A program made the position numbers and the translations under genes. Under the pieces are notes generated by a model. That model had not been told where the DNA came from, did no database searches, and saw nothing but the letters and a program-made list of their open reading frames with translations. This document shows positions 63,610 through 64,000 of a DNA stretch of 64,000 nt, piece after piece. Position 1 is the stretch's first letter. Each line of letters begins with the position of its first letter. The DNA lies in NCBI GenBank assembly GCA_009739215.1, contig VSJF01000003.1, positions 1,178,001 through 1,242,000 on the forward strand. Reading direction: 5' to 3'. The DNA is from Floccularia luteovirens. Taxonomy: Eukaryota > Basidiomycota > Agaricomycetes > Agaricales > Squamanitaceae.

Positions 63610-64000
63610 ATGGGTGCACGAGCTGGCATTGTGGTTTGCGTTACCAGCTTTCTTCTCGGTCTGTATCTTTTCATCCACTGAATCTTGTATGCATTCTTAA
63701 ATGACGTGTCCAGGTGCTCTCTTCACCCACTGGATTGCTGACTCTCTAACTCTTTGGAAATCCCCCGTCACCGACGAACATTTGTGGACCGCTGCATCAT
63801 ACTATGCGATCCTTGCCAAACTACCTGCAGAAATTCTCTATTTCCTGTCTGCTATTGTTATACTAGGCGGGACGACGATTGTTTGGAGCTTTGGCGATGG
63901 TGAAGCTGGGAATTTGATGTTCGACGGAGGAAGCATATGTAAGTTCCTTGATCCAGCATTGTCAGAATATTAATGACTGTCTCCAAAGTCTTATTCGGCA
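63610..64000 (+). CDS. Shr3-family ER chaperone for amino-acid permeases, 5' part
   Basis: A small ER membrane protein that helps amino-acid permeases fold and leave the ER. Exons read 63610-63658, 63714-63938 and 63989->64000. The translation starts MGARAGIVVCVTSFLLGALF and continues THWIADSLTLWKSPVTDEHL, then YYAILAKLPAEILYFLSAIV and TTIVWSFGDGEAGNLMFDGG. Two membrane spans are visible in this part. The layout (FLLG...D...L..P.T.EH...A...Y.IL) fits Shr3/Psh3. The gene is cut by the right edge. Confidence 0.8.

Overview
This is a gene-dense nuclear segment of a basidiomycete fungus, most likely Agaricomycotina. The coding regions are split by many introns of about 45-60 bases with GT-AG ends, intergenic gaps are mostly 100-500 bases, and the base composition is moderately AT-rich. 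The proteins (GPI-anchored cupredoxin, five-TOG XMAP215, Heh/Src1, Shr3, Tec1-type TEA factor) fit a filamentous or mushroom-forming fungus. I rebuilt 28 protein-coding genes by reading across splice sites. I saw no convincing tRNA, rRNA, CRISPR array, transposon or virus-like element.

Layout. 1-5 kb: a CTD-kinase-type cyclin cut by the left edge (-), a 2.4 kb gene-poor stretch, and eIF2B-alpha/GCN3 (-). 5.6-8.5 kb: an orphan single-exon protein (+) and methionine aminopeptidase 1 (+). 8.6-21.7 kb: three minus-strand genes, a glycerol-3-phosphate acyltransferase, a very large XMAP215/Stu2 microtubule polymerase, and APC/C subunit 5. 21.8-29.4 kb: NOC3 (+), a TEA-domain transcription factor (-), and ESCRT-I VPS23 (+). 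29.7-34.3 kb: an inner nuclear membrane Heh/Src1 protein (-) and sulfide:quinone oxidoreductase (-). 35.2-42.3 kb: cupredoxin (+), RNase MRP Rmp1-like (-), AP-1 beta-adaptin (+), and an OTU deubiquitinase (-). 42.5-51.6 kb: an ARM-repeat SmgGDS-like protein, a peroxisomal enoyl-CoA isomerase, an amino-acid permease and a pirin (all +). 51.7-64 kb: NSA1/WDR74 (-), RMD5 of the GID ligase (+), a TBC RabGAP (+), SDH1 (+), SPF45 (-), a mitochondrial RsfS-like protein (-), and the start of Shr3 (+).

The genes are mainly housekeeping and do not form one pathway or gene cluster. Loose themes are ribosome and translation (GCN3, MAP1, NOC3, NSA1, RMP1, RsfS-like), protein degradation (APC5, RMD5, OTU), membrane traffic (VPS23, AP-1, TBC) and mitochondria (SQR, SDH1, RsfS-like). 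Shr3 is the ER chaperone family for permeases like the one at 47-49 kb, but the two are not adjacent.

No obviously new multi-gene system is visible. The most interesting points are structural: a 2-nucleotide microexon in MAP1; two GC-AG introns; single-base frame breaks against the family consensus in SQR and the cupredoxin; a possible bicistronic pair (RsfS-like/SPF45, 34 bases apart); a pirin with an N-terminal membrane segment; and an unassigned gene-poor stretch near the left end.
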